This document shows positions 17,035-25,365 of a DNA stretch of 64,000 nt, piece after piece (position 1 is the stretch's first letter; each line of letters opens with the position of its first letter). The notes beneath the pieces were generated by a model. It saw only the letters and a program-made list of their open reading frames with translations. It did no database searches and had not been told where the DNA came from. The DNA lies in the IMG/VR virus record IMGVR_UViG_3300034175_000060, positions 22,209 to 86,208 of that record; one strand, given 5' to 3'. The position numbers and the translations under genes are program-made. The DNA is from a virus.

Positions 17035-17784
17035 GTGAGCCGTAATGCTAATCGTTTTGCAAAGAAACAGGTGACTGGGTCTGATGAGGATCGAGTTGTA
17101 AAAGCGAAGTTCCTTGCAGTGTCACGAGAAGAAGTAAAGTTGAAGGCAATTACGCCCCTCAACGAACGACAAGAAGAATATTTTGAAGCTTTGCGTACTA
17201 AGGATTTGGTTGTAGCCAGCGGCATGGCCGGAACCTCAAAAACCTTTGTAGCATGTTGCTTTGCCGCTGATGCCTACCGTGCAGGAGATATCAATAAGAT
17301 TGTTCTGGCTCGTCCCGCTGAGAGTTCTTCCAAATCTCTGGGTTTCGCTAAGGGCGACCAGACAATGAAGATGATGCAATGGGTTATGCCTATGATTTCT
17401 GTGCTGTACACGCGCATGGGCAAGGCTGTAGTTGATCTTGCAATCCTTGAAGGTAATATCATTTTGCAACCTTTGGAGTCTATCAAGGGTATGAGCTTTG
17501 GTAAATACACTTGGGTTATTGCTGACGAAGTGGAGGATTGCACAATTGAAGAAATCAAATCTATTGTTACTCGCAGTGGTGGATGCCGGATGACATTATG
17601 CGGTGACGTCTCCCAAAGCTGCCTGAAAGAGACAAGCGGGTTATTGGCCTTGATGAAGATTATTGAAGGTTCTCCTCGGTTGCAAGAAAGTGCAGCTTTA
17701 ATTGACTTTGACTCGTATGACCACATTGTACGTAGTAAGTTGTGCAAAGACTTCATTATTGCCTATGACAAAGCGGGATATTGA
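17035..17784 (+). CDS. phoH: PhoH-like ATPase
   Basis: 249 aa from GTG 17035 (SD AAAGGA); a TTG at 17008 would add nine residues. It carries the PhoH P-loop region VVASGMAGTSKTFVA (residues 59-73), the family LARPAESSSKSLGF segment, Walker B-like WVIADEVED, and LCGDVSQ (motif III). The usual GPAGTGKT reads GMAGTSKT here, with the final Gly of the loop replaced by Ser. PhoH proteins are widespread in phages and may act in RNA metabolism. Stop overlaps the next gene's ATG. Confidence 0.88.
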   Translation: MSRNANRFAKKQVTGSDEDRVVKAKFLAVSREEVKLKAITPLNERQEEYFEALRTKDLVVASGMAGTSKTFVACCFAADAYRAGDINKIVLARPAESSSKSLGFAKGDQTMKMMQWVMPMISVLYTRMGKAVVDLAILEGNIILQPLESIKGMSFGKYTWVIADEVEDCTIEEIKSIVTRSGGCRMTLCGDVSQSCLKETSGLLALMKIIEGSPRLQESAALIDFDSYDHIVRSKLCKDFIIAYDKAGY

Positions 17785-18506
17785 TGGATGAAAATATAGG
17801 TAAAGTGTTTGGTAGACTTACTGTCTTGGAGAAAACAGCCATTAAATCTAAGTACCATTACTCTTGCCAATGCTCTTGTGGCAACGTAAAAGAAATCTCC
17901 TTTGGGAATTTAGTAAAGAAGAACTCTCCAACATTGTCTTGCGGTTGCCTTAGAAATGAAAACATCACTAAAATTTGTGGTAAACATCTCATGGCAAAAA
18001 GTAAGGAGTATAAATCTTGGTCTAAAGTAAAAGAGCGTACAGGAAATCCTAAGACTCATAACTATTGTGATTATGGCGATAAAGGTTTTCTTTTGCAAGA
18101 TTCTTGGCATAGCTTTCAAGCATTCATAGATTATATGGGGTTGATGCCAAAAGACGGTAAGAGGTACACAATTGACAGGATTCAAAATCATCTAGGTTAT
18201 ATAGAAGGTAATGTGCGATGGGCTACCAACCACGAGCAAGCTCGAAATAAAACAAAGCCGAAGAATAACTCGTCAGGATTCGTGGGTGTTGCTTGGCATG
18301 ATAAACCCAGCCGTGATAAAACATCTTCACTACTTTACGCAACAGCTATTTGGTATGCTCTGGAGGGTAAAAAGAAGTCAAAGTGCTTTTCGGTAAAAAC
18401 TTACGGGCTACTCCCAGCCTTCAAACTTGCTGTAGAATATCGTAACAAAATGATTGCAGAGCTAAACTCCCAAGGTGCTGGCTACACTGAACTTCACGGT
18501 AAATAA
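17784..18506 (+). CDS. HNH endonuclease with AP2-type DNA-binding domain
   Basis: 240 aa, ATG 17784 in TGATG. N-terminal zinc-binding module (CQCSCG then LSCGC), a central HNH nuclease (YTIDRIQNHLGYIEGNVRWAT) and a C-terminal AP2/integrase-like module (NSSGFVGVAWHDK...). It ends LNSQGAGYTELHGK, closely matching the end of the nuclease at 54405 (LQEQGAGYSDRHGK). It splits PhoH from the ClpP-like gene: a selfish insertion. Confidence 0.88.
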   Translation: MDENIGKVFGRLTVLEKTAIKSKYHYSCQCSCGNVKEISFGNLVKKNSPTLSCGCLRNENITKICGKHLMAKSKEYKSWSKVKERTGNPKTHNYCDYGDKGFLLQDSWHSFQAFIDYMGLMPKDGKRYTIDRIQNHLGYIEGNVRWATNHEQARNKTKPKNNSSGFVGVAWHDKPSRDKTSSLLYATAIWYALEGKKKSKCFSVKTYGLLPAFKLAVEYRNKMIAELNSQGAGYTELHGK

Positions 18507-18514
18507 GGACTAAC

Positions 18515-19204
18515 ATGAAACACAACAAATCTAACGCACAACATCCTTTCCTGTCCTTGGGACAACCTCACGTCTTCACAGTCACAGGTTCTCCTCAGAA
18601 TATGAACTACAAAGTGACCATCAATGATGACTTTGACCATGCATCGCAATTTGAAGAAATTGTAGAAGTTTTGGACAGTGCACAAGAAGGTGACAGCCTG
18701 TATATTTCTCTGGCTACTGATGGTGGCTCTCTGTCTAGTATTCTCCCTCTGCTGGGAGCTATTGACAGTACGGAAGCACATGTGCATATCCACTGCGCCT
18801 CTGATGTAGCCTCTGCCGGTACTATGCTGCTGATGAAAGCTCACAGTATTTCCATTAATGACTATGTGACAGTGATGTTCCATGAGGTGAGCTTCGGTTC
18901 ACAAGGCAATGGTAGCCGTGTTGCTGTGCATGTAGGTCATGTACTGAAATCCTCAGAACGTCTCGTGCGAGAGATGTACAAGCACTTCTTCAACAAAGAG
19001 GAACTTGATAAAATGCTAAGTGGTTTTGAATTCTACATGGACAAAGAAGAGTTCTTGAAACGTTATGTCACACGTATGGAGTTGGAACAGAAGGATCAAG
19101 ATGACTTTGAAATGCAAGCTATGAAAGCATCCCGCCCAAAGCGTGTCAAGAAAGCTGCACCAAAGCTTGAAAAGATTGTTGACACTTCTGACAAACCTGA
19201 GTAA
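18515..19204 (+). CDS. ClpP-fold serine protease
   Basis: 229 aa. ClpP/crotonase features: strand LYISLATDGG (oxyanion Gly-Gly at 70-71), nucleophile Ser100 in SDVASAGTMLLM and His123 in MFHEVSFGSQG. The C-terminal 70 residues are charged and Lys-rich, ending in DTSDKPE. It probably acts as a free protease on phage or host proteins; no ATPase partner is near. The last codons form a promoter-like element also present at 57657. A terminator follows. Confidence 0.8.
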   Translation: MKHNKSNAQHPFLSLGQPHVFTVTGSPQNMNYKVTINDDFDHASQFEEIVEVLDSAQEGDSLYISLATDGGSLSSILPLLGAIDSTEAHVHIHCASDVASAGTMLLMKAHSISINDYVTVMFHEVSFGSQGNGSRVAVHVGHVLKSSERLVREMYKHFFNKEELDKMLSGFEFYMDKEEFLKRYVTRMELEQKDQDDFEMQAMKASRPKRVKKAAPKLEKIVDTSDKPE

Positions 19205-19207
19205 ACT
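19179..19207 (+). promoter_or_regulatory. promoter-like element over the protease stop codon
   Basis: TTGACA, 17-nt spacer, TAAACT, embedded in the last codons of the ClpP-like gene. Near-identical to 57657-57685 (24 of 29 positions). A terminator 10 nt downstream would stop any transcript at once, so this copy may be a decayed or regulatory one. Confidence 0.45.
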
Positions 19208-19216
19208 AGATGTATT

Positions 19217-19251
19217 GGCCCTGTTTCAGCGAAGGCTGGCAGGGCTTTTCT
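19217..19251 (+). terminator. rho-independent terminator
   Basis: GCCCTG/CAGGGC with a 16-nt loop, then TTTTCTTATTTG. Ends the PhoH-HNH-ClpP transcript. Confidence 0.8.
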
Positions 19252-19278
19252 TATTTGTAACAAATATTGGAGAATAGA

Positions 19279-19452
19279 ATGAATACGCCACGACCTTTTA
19301 CCAACCCACCTATGCCGGGTGTTGCTGAGAAACTAATCTACAAGAACGACTTGAAATCCGCTGTAGACCGTCTTGACACTTGCTGGAATAAAACTCAACT
19401 AGAAGACATCCTCAACAGTGTGAAATTCTTCGTACAGAAGATGGAGAAATAA
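19279..19452 (+). CDS. hypothetical protein, 57 aa
   Basis: ATG 19279 with GGAG. Pro-rich start (MNTPRPFTNPPMPG) then an amphipathic helix (LKSAVDRLDTCWNKTQLEDIL). Unrecognised. Confidence 0.65.
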   Translation: MNTPRPFTNPPMPGVAEKLIYKNDLKSAVDRLDTCWNKTQLEDILNSVKFFVQKMEK

Positions 19453-19599
19453 ATGCCTACCGTAAAAGATGAAGCACAGAAAGAGAAAGACGAAATGTTC
19501 CGCCAAATTAGGCACATGACAAACTTGTGCACTTGTCCAAGTTATATTACAATTACAGAATTGAATTATATTCTTAGTGTTCTGAAGGGTGAGAAATAA
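19453..19599 (+). CDS. hypothetical protein, 48 aa
   Basis: ATG 19453, SD GGAG. Charged helix (PTVKDEAQKEKDEMFRQI) followed by CTCPSYI and a C-terminal helix. Stop overlaps the next start (TAATG). Unrecognised. Confidence 0.6.
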   Translation: MPTVKDEAQKEKDEMFRQIRHMTNLCTCPSYITITELNYILSVLKGEK

Positions 19600-19802
19600 T
19601 GCTCCGCAGCCTATTCCAAGCCATCTTCGGAAGCTTCTCACGCAAGGCTGCGCAGGAAGCTAGGCGTATTGGAGATCATGATATGATTATGCGTATGATT
19701 GTCCAAGCTAATGCTATTGCACGTGGGGAGGAGATTTCAAATCCGTCTGGATTTACTCTCCCTAAACCTATTATTCCTGAACGTAGAAAGGTTGCCCGAT
19801 GA
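19599..19802 (+). CDS. hypothetical protein, 67 aa
   Basis: Coupled to the previous gene. Arg-rich amphipathic helix (SFSRKAAQEARRIGDHDMI) and Pro-rich tail (FTLPKPIIPERRKVAR). Unrecognised. Confidence 0.65.
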   Translation: MLRSLFQAIFGSFSRKAAQEARRIGDHDMIMRMIVQANAIARGEEISNPSGFTLPKPIIPERRKVAR

Positions 19803-19948
19803 ATAGTAATTTTGAGCAAGGTGAAGTAGATAGATATTGGCCTAAGAATCACGCTTTGGAATATTACAAGGCAATACTTGAAGGTTTGTTGGAGCGTATA
19901 GAACGTGTTAGAATGAAGATTATTGAATTGGAGAGGAAAGCACCATGA
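19799..19948 (+). CDS. hypothetical protein, 49 aa
   Basis: ATGA overlap at both ends. Central helix LEYYKAILEGLLERIERVRMKI with coiled-coil spacing. Unrecognised. Confidence 0.55.
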   Translation: MNSNFEQGEVDRYWPKNHALEYYKAILEGLLERIERVRMKIIELERKAP

Positions 19949-20055
19949 GACATTACCGTAGACACAGTTGCCTTGGGCCAGTTGGTAGCTATGTGCTGCT
20001 GATTCTTTTTGATGGTTGTGCTGATGGGAGGGTGTTGATAGGGTGGCTCTCATAG
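19945..20055 (+). CDS. possible small hydrophobic protein, 36 aa
   Basis: Starts in ATGA overlap after GGAGAGG. MRHYRRHSC then a short hydrophobic run (YVLLILFDG). Small, so only moderately supported. Confidence 0.45.
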   Translation: MRHYRRHSCLGPVGSYVLLILFDGCADGRVLIGWLS

Positions 20056-20106
20056 GAGGGCTTTTCTGTATTAGTAGTGCGCTATTTAGTTGTGTCCAAT
20101 ACAAGC

Positions 20107-20134
20107 TTGACAACTGTCAGAATTGTTATAAAAT
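20107..20134 (+). promoter_or_regulatory. sigma70-type promoter for the HTH/nuclease pair
   Basis: TTGACA, 16-nt spacer, TAAAAT. The start falls about 25 nt before the HTH gene. Confidence 0.75.
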
Positions 20135-20162
20135 GGTAGTTCTACAGAAGAAAGGAATTATC

Positions 20163-20381
20163 ATGGCAAAAGTAAAATTCAGTAAAGACGTGGCACTATC
20201 TTATCGTGAGCAAGGAATGTCTCACCAAGAAATATCTGAAATTATGGGTTGTTCGCTGAAGTGGGTAAACAGTGCCTTGGTGGGAGTACCTAAAGGCAAC
20301 ATGCGTGTCCCTGTTGACGATACGAAGATTCAAGTCATGAATCTAGTTAGAGAACTGCTAGTGAAACTGGAGGCATTGTAA
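20163..20381 (+). CDS. helix-turn-helix protein, paralogue of 43340-43555
   Basis: 72 aa, ATG 20163 with AAAGGA. A homeodomain-like HTH is plain: DVALSYREQGMSHQEISEIMG then SLKWVNSAL. The C-terminal helix (VMNLVRELLVKLEAL) could dimerise. Paralogous to the HTH protein at 43340 (shared pattern REqG...qI...G.s..W....l.GV.KG). Both are followed, with overlapping codons, by a nuclease-type gene. It may repress its own promoter or the nuclease. Confidence 0.8.
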   Translation: MAKVKFSKDVALSYREQGMSHQEISEIMGCSLKWVNSALVGVPKGNMRVPVDDTKIQVMNLVRELLVKLEAL

Positions 20382-21577
20382 TGTTGGGTACGCGAATTAA
20401 AACTATCAACTTCGGCTGGTGTGAAGCTATCTCTGACATGTATGTAATTGAAGGTAAGAAATCTCGTGGTGGTTGGGTTGATGTCAAGTTTGACAACACC
20501 GGTTATGTGAAGAGAAATGTCATAGTTGATTTCTTCAATCAAGGTTGCGTGCGCGACTCCAGCATACCTATTGTAATCGAGATTGGTCAGATATACCACA
20601 CAAATCTTTCTGGTGATGTGAAGATTATTGGAGGGGATAGAAATCTAAATATCCAGATTGAGTTTCTGGAGAGCGGCAATACTTACAAAGCGCAGAAAGA
20701 CGCACTTCTCACAGGATTTGTTAAGGACAAACCATCTGTTGACAAAAGGCTGGTTAAGGAAGAGGAAGAAAAGCAACACAGGAAGTATGTTGCAGAATGT
20801 GAAGCTTCTGTGAGAAAGAACGCAGAAGAACATGCTAAACGCATCAAACAGGCTAAGAAGGATGAACGTGCGAAGTTAATCAAAGAACACAAAGAATTTG
20901 TTGAAGCTTCTAAGCAGGAACGAAAACATAAGAACGAATCGTTGCTTCAGAAAGCGTTAGATTTCTCTTATGTGCAAATCGACCAAACTACTTACAGTGC
21001 AGGGCTTCTTAACGTTGATTTCAAAGATATAGAGGGTAAGTGGGTGTTGCGATACAGAAATCCTAAGACCAAAGATTTCGTTCAAACTCGCTTAGGTAAA
21101 CTCCATAACAACATGACCCAACGAGGAAAGAAAGATTCTGCACTGCAAGACGTACATAACAAATCCTACAACGGTGTCTCCGTAAGCGAAGAGTTCAAGA
21201 ATGCACAAACATTCTGTGACTGGGCGGTACAGCAACCCGGATGGGGCTTAGGTTATGATCTTGAGAAAGATTTATTGGTAGACGGCAACCGAGAGTACTC
21301 TTCTGAAGCTTGCTGCTTCCTGCCTGCGGACTTGAACATGGTTATTGCTTTCAAAGGTAAAGTTGATTGTATTAAGAGCGGAGAGTGTTATACAGCACGA
21401 GCTTCGGCAAGAGGTGAGAGTTTTGTCCTCGGTAGATTTGAGACTGAGGAAGAGGCAACTTCGGCTTGTCTTGAATACAAACACGAGAGGGCCATGAAAC
21501 TACTTGAGATATTCAAGCCGTACATTTCTCCCAAAGCTGTAGATAAGTTAATTGAGCTATTTGGAAAATCTCATTGA
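20381..21577 (+). CDS. nuclease-type protein with long coiled coil (degenerate HNH/AP2 family)
   Basis: 398 aa, ATG within TAATG of the HTH gene. Residues 1-110 are beta-rich and unrecognised; 125-190 form a highly charged coiled coil (KQHRKYVAECEASVRK...). Residues 265-395 match the family seen at 52396 and 60825: YNGVSVSEEF, then YDLEKDLLVDGNREYSSEAC, FLPADLN, and a C-terminal AP2-like repeat. In that family a D.DLL..GN..YS..C..P..iN pattern replaces a classic HNH. Likely a homing-type nuclease, but the large N-terminal extension and HTH partner are unusual. Confidence 0.65.
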   Translation: MLGTRIKTINFGWCEAISDMYVIEGKKSRGGWVDVKFDNTGYVKRNVIVDFFNQGCVRDSSIPIVIEIGQIYHTNLSGDVKIIGGDRNLNIQIEFLESGNTYKAQKDALLTGFVKDKPSVDKRLVKEEEEKQHRKYVAECEASVRKNAEEHAKRIKQAKKDERAKLIKEHKEFVEASKQERKHKNESLLQKALDFSYVQIDQTTYSAGLLNVDFKDIEGKWVLRYRNPKTKDFVQTRLGKLHNNMTQRGKKDSALQDVHNKSYNGVSVSEEFKNAQTFCDWAVQQPGWGLGYDLEKDLLVDGNREYSSEACCFLPADLNMVIAFKGKVDCIKSGECYTARASARGESFVLGRFETEEEATSACLEYKHERAMKLLEIFKPYISPKAVDKLIELFGKSH

Positions 21578-21602
21578 CTTTTGAGACAGCTATCTATATA
21601 AT
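21574..21602 (+). promoter_or_regulatory. sigma70-type promoter for the serine recombinase
   Basis: TTGACT, 17-nt spacer, perfect TATAAT; overlaps the previous stop codon. Confidence 0.82.
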
Positions 21603-21629
21603 TACTACATCAACTTACAAGGAGAATTC

Positions 21630-22295
21630 ATGAAACGTTTTGCTTATCTTCGTTGCAGTAGTGACGTACAAAGTACGGATCACCAAAAGAATACTATCAT
21701 TCAGAGTGGGTATGTTCCAGATGTTTGGTATTCAGAAGACGGTGTATCTGGTACTACGTCTGCTAGTAAACGCCCAGAGTTTCAGAAGATGATGCTAGAG
21801 GCAGTGGAAGGAGACGAAGTTTTGGTATTTGCTGTAGATCGCCTTGGTAGGAGGGCTGCTGACATCCTTCAAACGGTAGAATTATTCATCGAAAAGAAGA
21901 TCAAACTACGTATCCATGCTTTCGACAATCTAGACATCACAAGTATGTATGGCAAAGTTTTGGTGCAGTTCTTGGCTGTGTTCGCGGAACTGGATCGTGC
22001 TCAGATCATTGCACGCTGTGTCAGCGGAAATCAAAAGAAGAAAGATGCTGGTGTTATCCTTGGCAGAGGCTTCACTATTCCGCCTGAAATTTTGGAAAAT
22101 TTAAAAATCGATCAAGATTCTGGTATGACTCTAAATGAACTGGCGGGGAAATATGACATCAATCGAGCCACAATCAGTCGGAATCTTATTGAATGGGGAA
22201 GCAATCTCAGTGAGTACGAAACCCGCTGGAATACATTCCAACAGCAGAAAGAAGATCGTCGTTTGAGTAAGATTGCCAAGCTTCAAAACACGTAA
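21630..22295 (+). CDS. serine recombinase (resolvase/invertase type)
   Basis: 221 aa, ATG 21630, SD AAGGAG. Catalytic domain: YLRCSSDVQS with Ser10 as nucleophile and Arg8, SEDGVSGTTSASKRPEFQKMM, VFAVDRLGRRAADI with the conserved Arg, then the long E-helix start (FLAVFAELDRAQI). A C-terminal HTH (MTLNELAGKYDINRATISRNL) binds DNA. Size matches small resolvases/invertases, not large integrases. It abuts the candidate origin, so multimer resolution is plausible. No invertible segment was recognised nearby. Followed by a terminator. Confidence 0.9.
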   Translation: MKRFAYLRCSSDVQSTDHQKNTIIQSGYVPDVWYSEDGVSGTTSASKRPEFQKMMLEAVEGDEVLVFAVDRLGRRAADILQTVELFIEKKIKLRIHAFDNLDITSMYGKVLVQFLAVFAELDRAQIIARCVSGNQKKKDAGVILGRGFTIPPEILENLKIDQDSGMTLNELAGKYDINRATISRNLIEWGSNLSEYETRWNTFQQQKEDRRLSKIAKLQNT

Positions 22296-22310
22296 TTATA
22301 AATTCATTCG

Positions 22311-22346
22311 AGGGAGACACTTACACAGTGGACTCCCTTTATTTTC
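22311..22346 (+). terminator. rho-independent terminator after the recombinase
   Basis: AGGGAG/CTCCCT with inner CACT/AGTG pairing, followed by TTTATTTT. Confidence 0.75.
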
Positions 22347-22892
22347 GCCCAAATTTCTCTATAAAATTTTTTTAGAATCACCCTCCCAATCCCACCTCAA
22401 ATAACCCTTAATAGAACTTATTTTGTAGGTTATTCCACCATTTATACCACTTATTTTCTCTTAAATAGTGCCATTTTGGTGCGATTATTTCAGTAAATTA
22501 TTTTCAAATTTAATTGGACAGAAGCTGTCGTGTGGTTTAACAGGCAGGACACCACGGCTGGAATGTTGTCTAAACTGCACCAAATATCTCGTTGAGTAAA
22601 TCCAATGAGATGGAGTGTTGCTTTCAGAGCAATCACCAATACGCATAACACTATCCCTCATAGCACCTCTATCCATCACCCTACCCACCACCTATAATCC
22701 CTTTCTAATCAGCTACATACGCCCCTCTGTGAGCCTCGTGAGCGAAGCGAGCTACCCTCCCACATATACCACTATCACGCCTCCTGTAGCGCCTCTGTCA
22801 ATAACTCCCATCCCATTGTGATAGCAGCCTGACAACTGTTGTTCTCATGTAACTTATTGCACATCGGTAATGTTATCTAGGAGAAACATTAT

Positions 22893-22964
22893 ATGATAAC
22901 TAGACTGGTCAGTACAGTTATGAATAAATTCCGCGATAAAGAACACTCTTGTGAATGGGGATGA
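22893..22964 (+). CDS. possible micro-ORF, 23 aa
   Basis: ATG 22893 after TAGGAGAAAC; encodes MITRLVSTVMNKFRDKEHS and four further residues. A reasonable SD but very short, inside the putative origin. Confidence 0.3.
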   Translation: MITRLVSTVMNKFRDKEHSCEWG

Positions 22965-22999
22965 TATTTGAGGGTTTAATACCGAACGGTAAAGAAGAG

Positions 23000-23030
23000 T
23001 TATCCCAAGTTATACACAGGGTTATCCACA
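23000..23030 (+). other. tandem DnaA boxes
   Basis: TTATCCACA (23022-23030, exact consensus), TTATACACA (23010-23018, fits TTWTNCACA) and the weaker TTATCCCAA (23000-23008), all in one orientation and 10-12 nt apart, about one helical turn. Confidence 0.7.
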
Positions 23031-23243
23031 GTTGTCACAATAGCATGTATTATGTGTGAATACAGGTGTATTGTCAGGCTACCTGATATAGATAGGATAG
23101 GCCACAGATAGGGCCTGTGAGGACTACCACCTGTGTACATACACATAGCCTAGCACAATAACAAAACCCACCGTGTAGGTGGGGCGAGTGTAACGAGAAA
23201 GCGCCCCGTAGGACGCCTTGTATGGATGTTATTGTGAGAGTTG

Positions 23244-23453
23244 TTAGCCGATCATAACCTTGTGTGCGGTTGCTTCGTCCCACCGCGCTTTGATGTCAGC
23301 ATAAACAGCTTCGGCCAATTCATCGTTGTTCAACACCGCTGCCAATACTTTCAAGTTTGACAAACCGTTATAGCCTTCACCGTTAACCAGCGCTTCTGCA
23401 ATCTCTTCTACATCCATACCGTTGATGATTACTGGATTGTTTGCGTTGTTCAT
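23244..23453 (-). CDS. hypothetical protein, 69 aa
   Basis: ATG 23453, SD AAAGGA, own promoter at 23494. Acidic helical protein (GMDVEEIAEALVNGEGYNG). Leftmost gene of the minus-strand small-gene block. Unrecognised. Confidence 0.75.
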   Translation of the reverse strand: MNNANNPVIINGMDVEEIAEALVNGEGYNGLSNLKVLAAVLNNDELAEAVYADIKARWDEATAHKVMIG

Positions 23454-23493
23454 GATGTTTTCCTTTGTTTGGGTTGTTTGCTACTGAGACTTC

Positions 23494-23522
23494 ATAATAC
23501 AACGCATTTAGCCCACATGCAA
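23494..23522 (-). promoter_or_regulatory. sigma70-type promoter
   Basis: TTGCAT, 17-nt spacer, TATTAT, upstream of 23453. Confidence 0.65.
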
Positions 23523-23560
23523 GCCTTATTTGCACATGAGCGTAAGCGAATGTTGTGTTG

Positions 23561-23893
23561 TTATTTGACCACTTTAACAGAGTAAGTAGCAGTGTCACCC
23601 TTGAATCCGCTATTCTCATTATATTGCTTACGTGCTTGCTTCAGAGCATCATTTCTATCATATGCAACAACTTCCGTCTTATACTCTTCCGAACTCCAGC
23701 CCGAACCGTACGATTGATAGTTAGGAGTAATGGTTACAGAGAAGGTTTTGAAGCTCTTCTTAGGTTTTGCTACCGCTACAGTACCACTAAGCTTTTCTTC
23801 CAGTTGCTGTACAGTTCCTTCAGTATATCCGCCTTCGGTGATGTAGAAGATTTCTTTGCCTTCGCGGGTCAGTTTGCCGATACGTGCGTCCAT
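23561..23893 (-). CDS. hypothetical protein, 110 aa
   Basis: ATG 23893 with AAGGAG. N-terminal beta segment (MDARIGKLTREGKEIFYITEGGY), Lys-rich middle (AVAKPKKSFKTFSV), Gly/Ser/Tyr linker, and a helix then strand at the end. No known motif. Driven by promoter 23942-23969. Confidence 0.75.
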   Translation of the reverse strand: MDARIGKLTREGKEIFYITEGGYTEGTVQQLEEKLSGTVAVAKPKKSFKTFSVTITPNYQSYGSGWSSEEYKTEVVAYDRNDALKQARKQYNENSGFKGDTATYSVKVVK

Positions 23894-23941
23894 TTGAAAC
23901 TCCTTGTTTTGCTGTGTTTGTTTGCACTTCCAATACAAACC

Positions 23942-23969
23942 ATTCTACACGCTTCCCAGCCGAACACAA
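23942..23969 (-). promoter_or_regulatory. sigma70-type promoter
   Basis: TTGTGT, 16-nt spacer, TAGAAT, upstream of 23893. Confidence 0.6.
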
Positions 23970-23985
23970 GCAATTTCTACACAAT

Positions 23986-24174
23986 CTAATCTTGTCTCTT
24001 CTCTGCAACAGCAAGCGTCGCACCCCTACAACCATACGTCACCCACACTTGTTCCGCCTCATATTCTGGAATAGCTTCTCTATAGATAATTTCATAGAAC
24101 GGGTATGGAGTGTATGCACTTGTCTTTCTAAAGGATTCGTACATATATTCTAACAGTGTTTCATTACTCTGCAT
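23986..24174 (-). CDS. hypothetical protein, 62 aa
   Basis: Start chosen at ATG 24174 (SD AAGG nine bases upstream, overlapping the previous stop); ATG 24183 is an alternative. Tyr/Glu-rich (YPFYEIIYREAIPEYEAEQV). Unrecognised. Confidence 0.6.
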   Translation of the reverse strand: MQSNETLLEYMYESFRKTSAYTPYPFYEIIYREAIPEYEAEQVWVTYGCRGATLAVAEKRQD

Positions 24175-24394
24175 AATATTCATCCTTATACCGCCAGTGG
24201 TTGCAATAATGCGGAACAGGCTCATGATAAAAGATAACAGGCACTTTCTTCCACACCCATTGCAGCCACGCTATGCGCCCATCAGCAAGCCGTTTAGGCC
24301 ACAGGGCATACACATGTAGCCTGTTATTGTACAGATGCTCTAAGTGTGCTTGAGAGGCTTTGTATCGTTCTTCTTTAGTTTTACCTAGGAGCAT
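24164..24394 (-). CDS. hypothetical protein, 76 aa
   Basis: ATG 24394 with AGGA five to six bases upstream, two bases past the previous stop. Basic N-terminal helix (GKTKEERYKASQAHLEHLY), then Trp-rich C-terminus (WLQWVWKKVP). Unrecognised. Confidence 0.65.
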   Translation of the reverse strand: MLLGKTKEERYKASQAHLEHLYNNRLHVYALWPKRLADGRIAWLQWVWKKVPVIFYHEPVPHYCNHWRYKDEYYAE

Positions 24395-24395
24395 A

Positions 24396-24593
24396 TTATT
24401 CCTCATTCCTCTTCATCAAATAAAACGCATACATATCATTCGTACGTGGCTTAGGGCATTCCCCTTTAGACGGCTTACAAGCTATCTCCACACCCATAAC
24501 CACCTTCACCACTGTAACGGGATAGCCTAACGTGCAGCGAGCTATGTAGCCTGTTTCTAAGGCTTTGCAGCGTGTGCATGTTCGGGCTTTCAT
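24396..24593 (-). CDS. Cys-rich small protein, 65 aa
   Basis: ATG 24593, SD AAGGA. Five Cys: CTRC near the start, then single Cys residues before LGYPVT, in ACKPSK and in GECPKPR; probably binds zinc. Unrecognised. Confidence 0.65.
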   Translation of the reverse strand: MKARTCTRCKALETGYIARCTLGYPVTVVKVVMGVEIACKPSKGECPKPRTNDMYAFYLMKRNEE

Positions 24594-24596
24594 AGG

Positions 24597-25088
24597 TTAT
24601 TCCTTTGGGGAATTAGGAAGCTTGCGCCAATGTGTTACAACACCCTCGACAATTTCATGGTCACGTGAATGTTGCCACTTGCCATCTGCAACATAGGCCA
24701 TCATAACACTGCTATCGTCTTTACAGACAATCAAAAAGTCTACCAAATGAGAATCAGGCATCCCATCAGCAACACTATGCCATTTACTCTTCTTAGCCTT
24801 CTTTACAGCAGCTTGGGAATGCTTGGCTATTCCGCGCTCCGCTTGTCCTTCGCTATGGCGTCGGATGAATTTCTCTGTGTCTTTAGTTTCGTATTCTGTG
24901 TATTCTTCAAAACCACCGCCAGCAGGATTGTGAACCAATTCGCCATCACTATCTGCAAAGATATAAGCTGCATTGAGATACTGAGCGTCAGAACCACTAT
25001 ACCAGTGATAGCCTAACGTTTTAATCAGCACACACTGCAACCGCTCAGATTGTTCTGGATTATCTACTTTAAATTTATAAGCTTTCAT
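24597..25088 (-). CDS. DUF551-containing protein
   Basis: 163 aa, ATG 25088, SD GAGGA. The C-terminal third has the DUF551 pattern: KWHSVADGMPDSHLVDFLIV, MMAYVADGKWQH and VVTHWRKLPNSP, with conserved Trp-His and Pro residues. DUF551 proteins are common in phages; function unknown. The N-terminal part (Tyr-rich, GYHWYSGSDAQYL) resembles small phage domains fused to DUF551. Confidence 0.75.
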   Translation of the reverse strand: MKAYKFKVDNPEQSERLQCVLIKTLGYHWYSGSDAQYLNAAYIFADSDGELVHNPAGGGFEEYTEYETKDTEKFIRRHSEGQAERGIAKHSQAAVKKAKKSKWHSVADGMPDSHLVDFLIVCKDDSSVMMAYVADGKWQHSRDHEIVEGVVTHWRKLPNSPKE

Positions 25089-25089
25089 A

Positions 25090-25290
25090 TCATTCGTCCT
25101 CATACTTAATAAGCGAAGTGCTTTTCAGCAAAGAAACATAAGTGGCATCCTTGTAAGCTTGTTCTTCGCTGGGGAAATACTTTTCAGATAGCTGCTCAGT
25201 TTTATCATTGTACCAAAACCATTTACTGCTGCAAAGTGCTTGTTGGGCAACATAACCAAAACTCTGCGCGTGTTCTTTATAAGTTTTCAT
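25090..25290 (-). CDS. hypothetical protein, 66 aa
   Basis: ATG 25290, SD AGAGGA, own promoter (25317-25345). Aromatic centre (SSKWFWYNDKTEQL) and a helix rich in Glu/Tyr. Unrecognised. Confidence 0.7.
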   Translation of the reverse strand: MKTYKEHAQSFGYVAQQALCSSKWFWYNDKTEQLSEKYFPSEEQAYKDATYVSLLKSTSLIKYEDE

Positions 25291-25316
25291 GTTATTCCTC
25301 TGTTGTCGATGTATTG

Positions 25317-25345
25317 ATCATAATCTGCTTAGGAAGCTGTGTCAA
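25317..25345 (-). promoter_or_regulatory. sigma70-type promoter
   Basis: TTGACA, 17-nt spacer, TATGAT; 27 nt before 25290. Confidence 0.8.
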
Positions 25346-25365
25346 GGGATTTGTGAGGATTGTTG

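Larger units (their letters stand above)
22347..23243. other. non-coding region, candidate replication origin
   Basis: About 900 bases without convincing genes, apart from a possible 23-aa frame. An AT-rich left part (22360-22510) is followed by pyrimidine-rich sequence (22630-22810), then DnaA-type boxes at 23000-23030 and several hairpins: AATAC/GTATT, the palindrome TGTGTA-CA-TACACA near 23132-23145, CCCACC/GGTGGG and GGGGCG/CGCCCC near 23168-23206. It lies at the divergence point between rightward and leftward genes, next to a recombinase. This fits an origin or a resolution site; neither is proven. Confidence 0.5.
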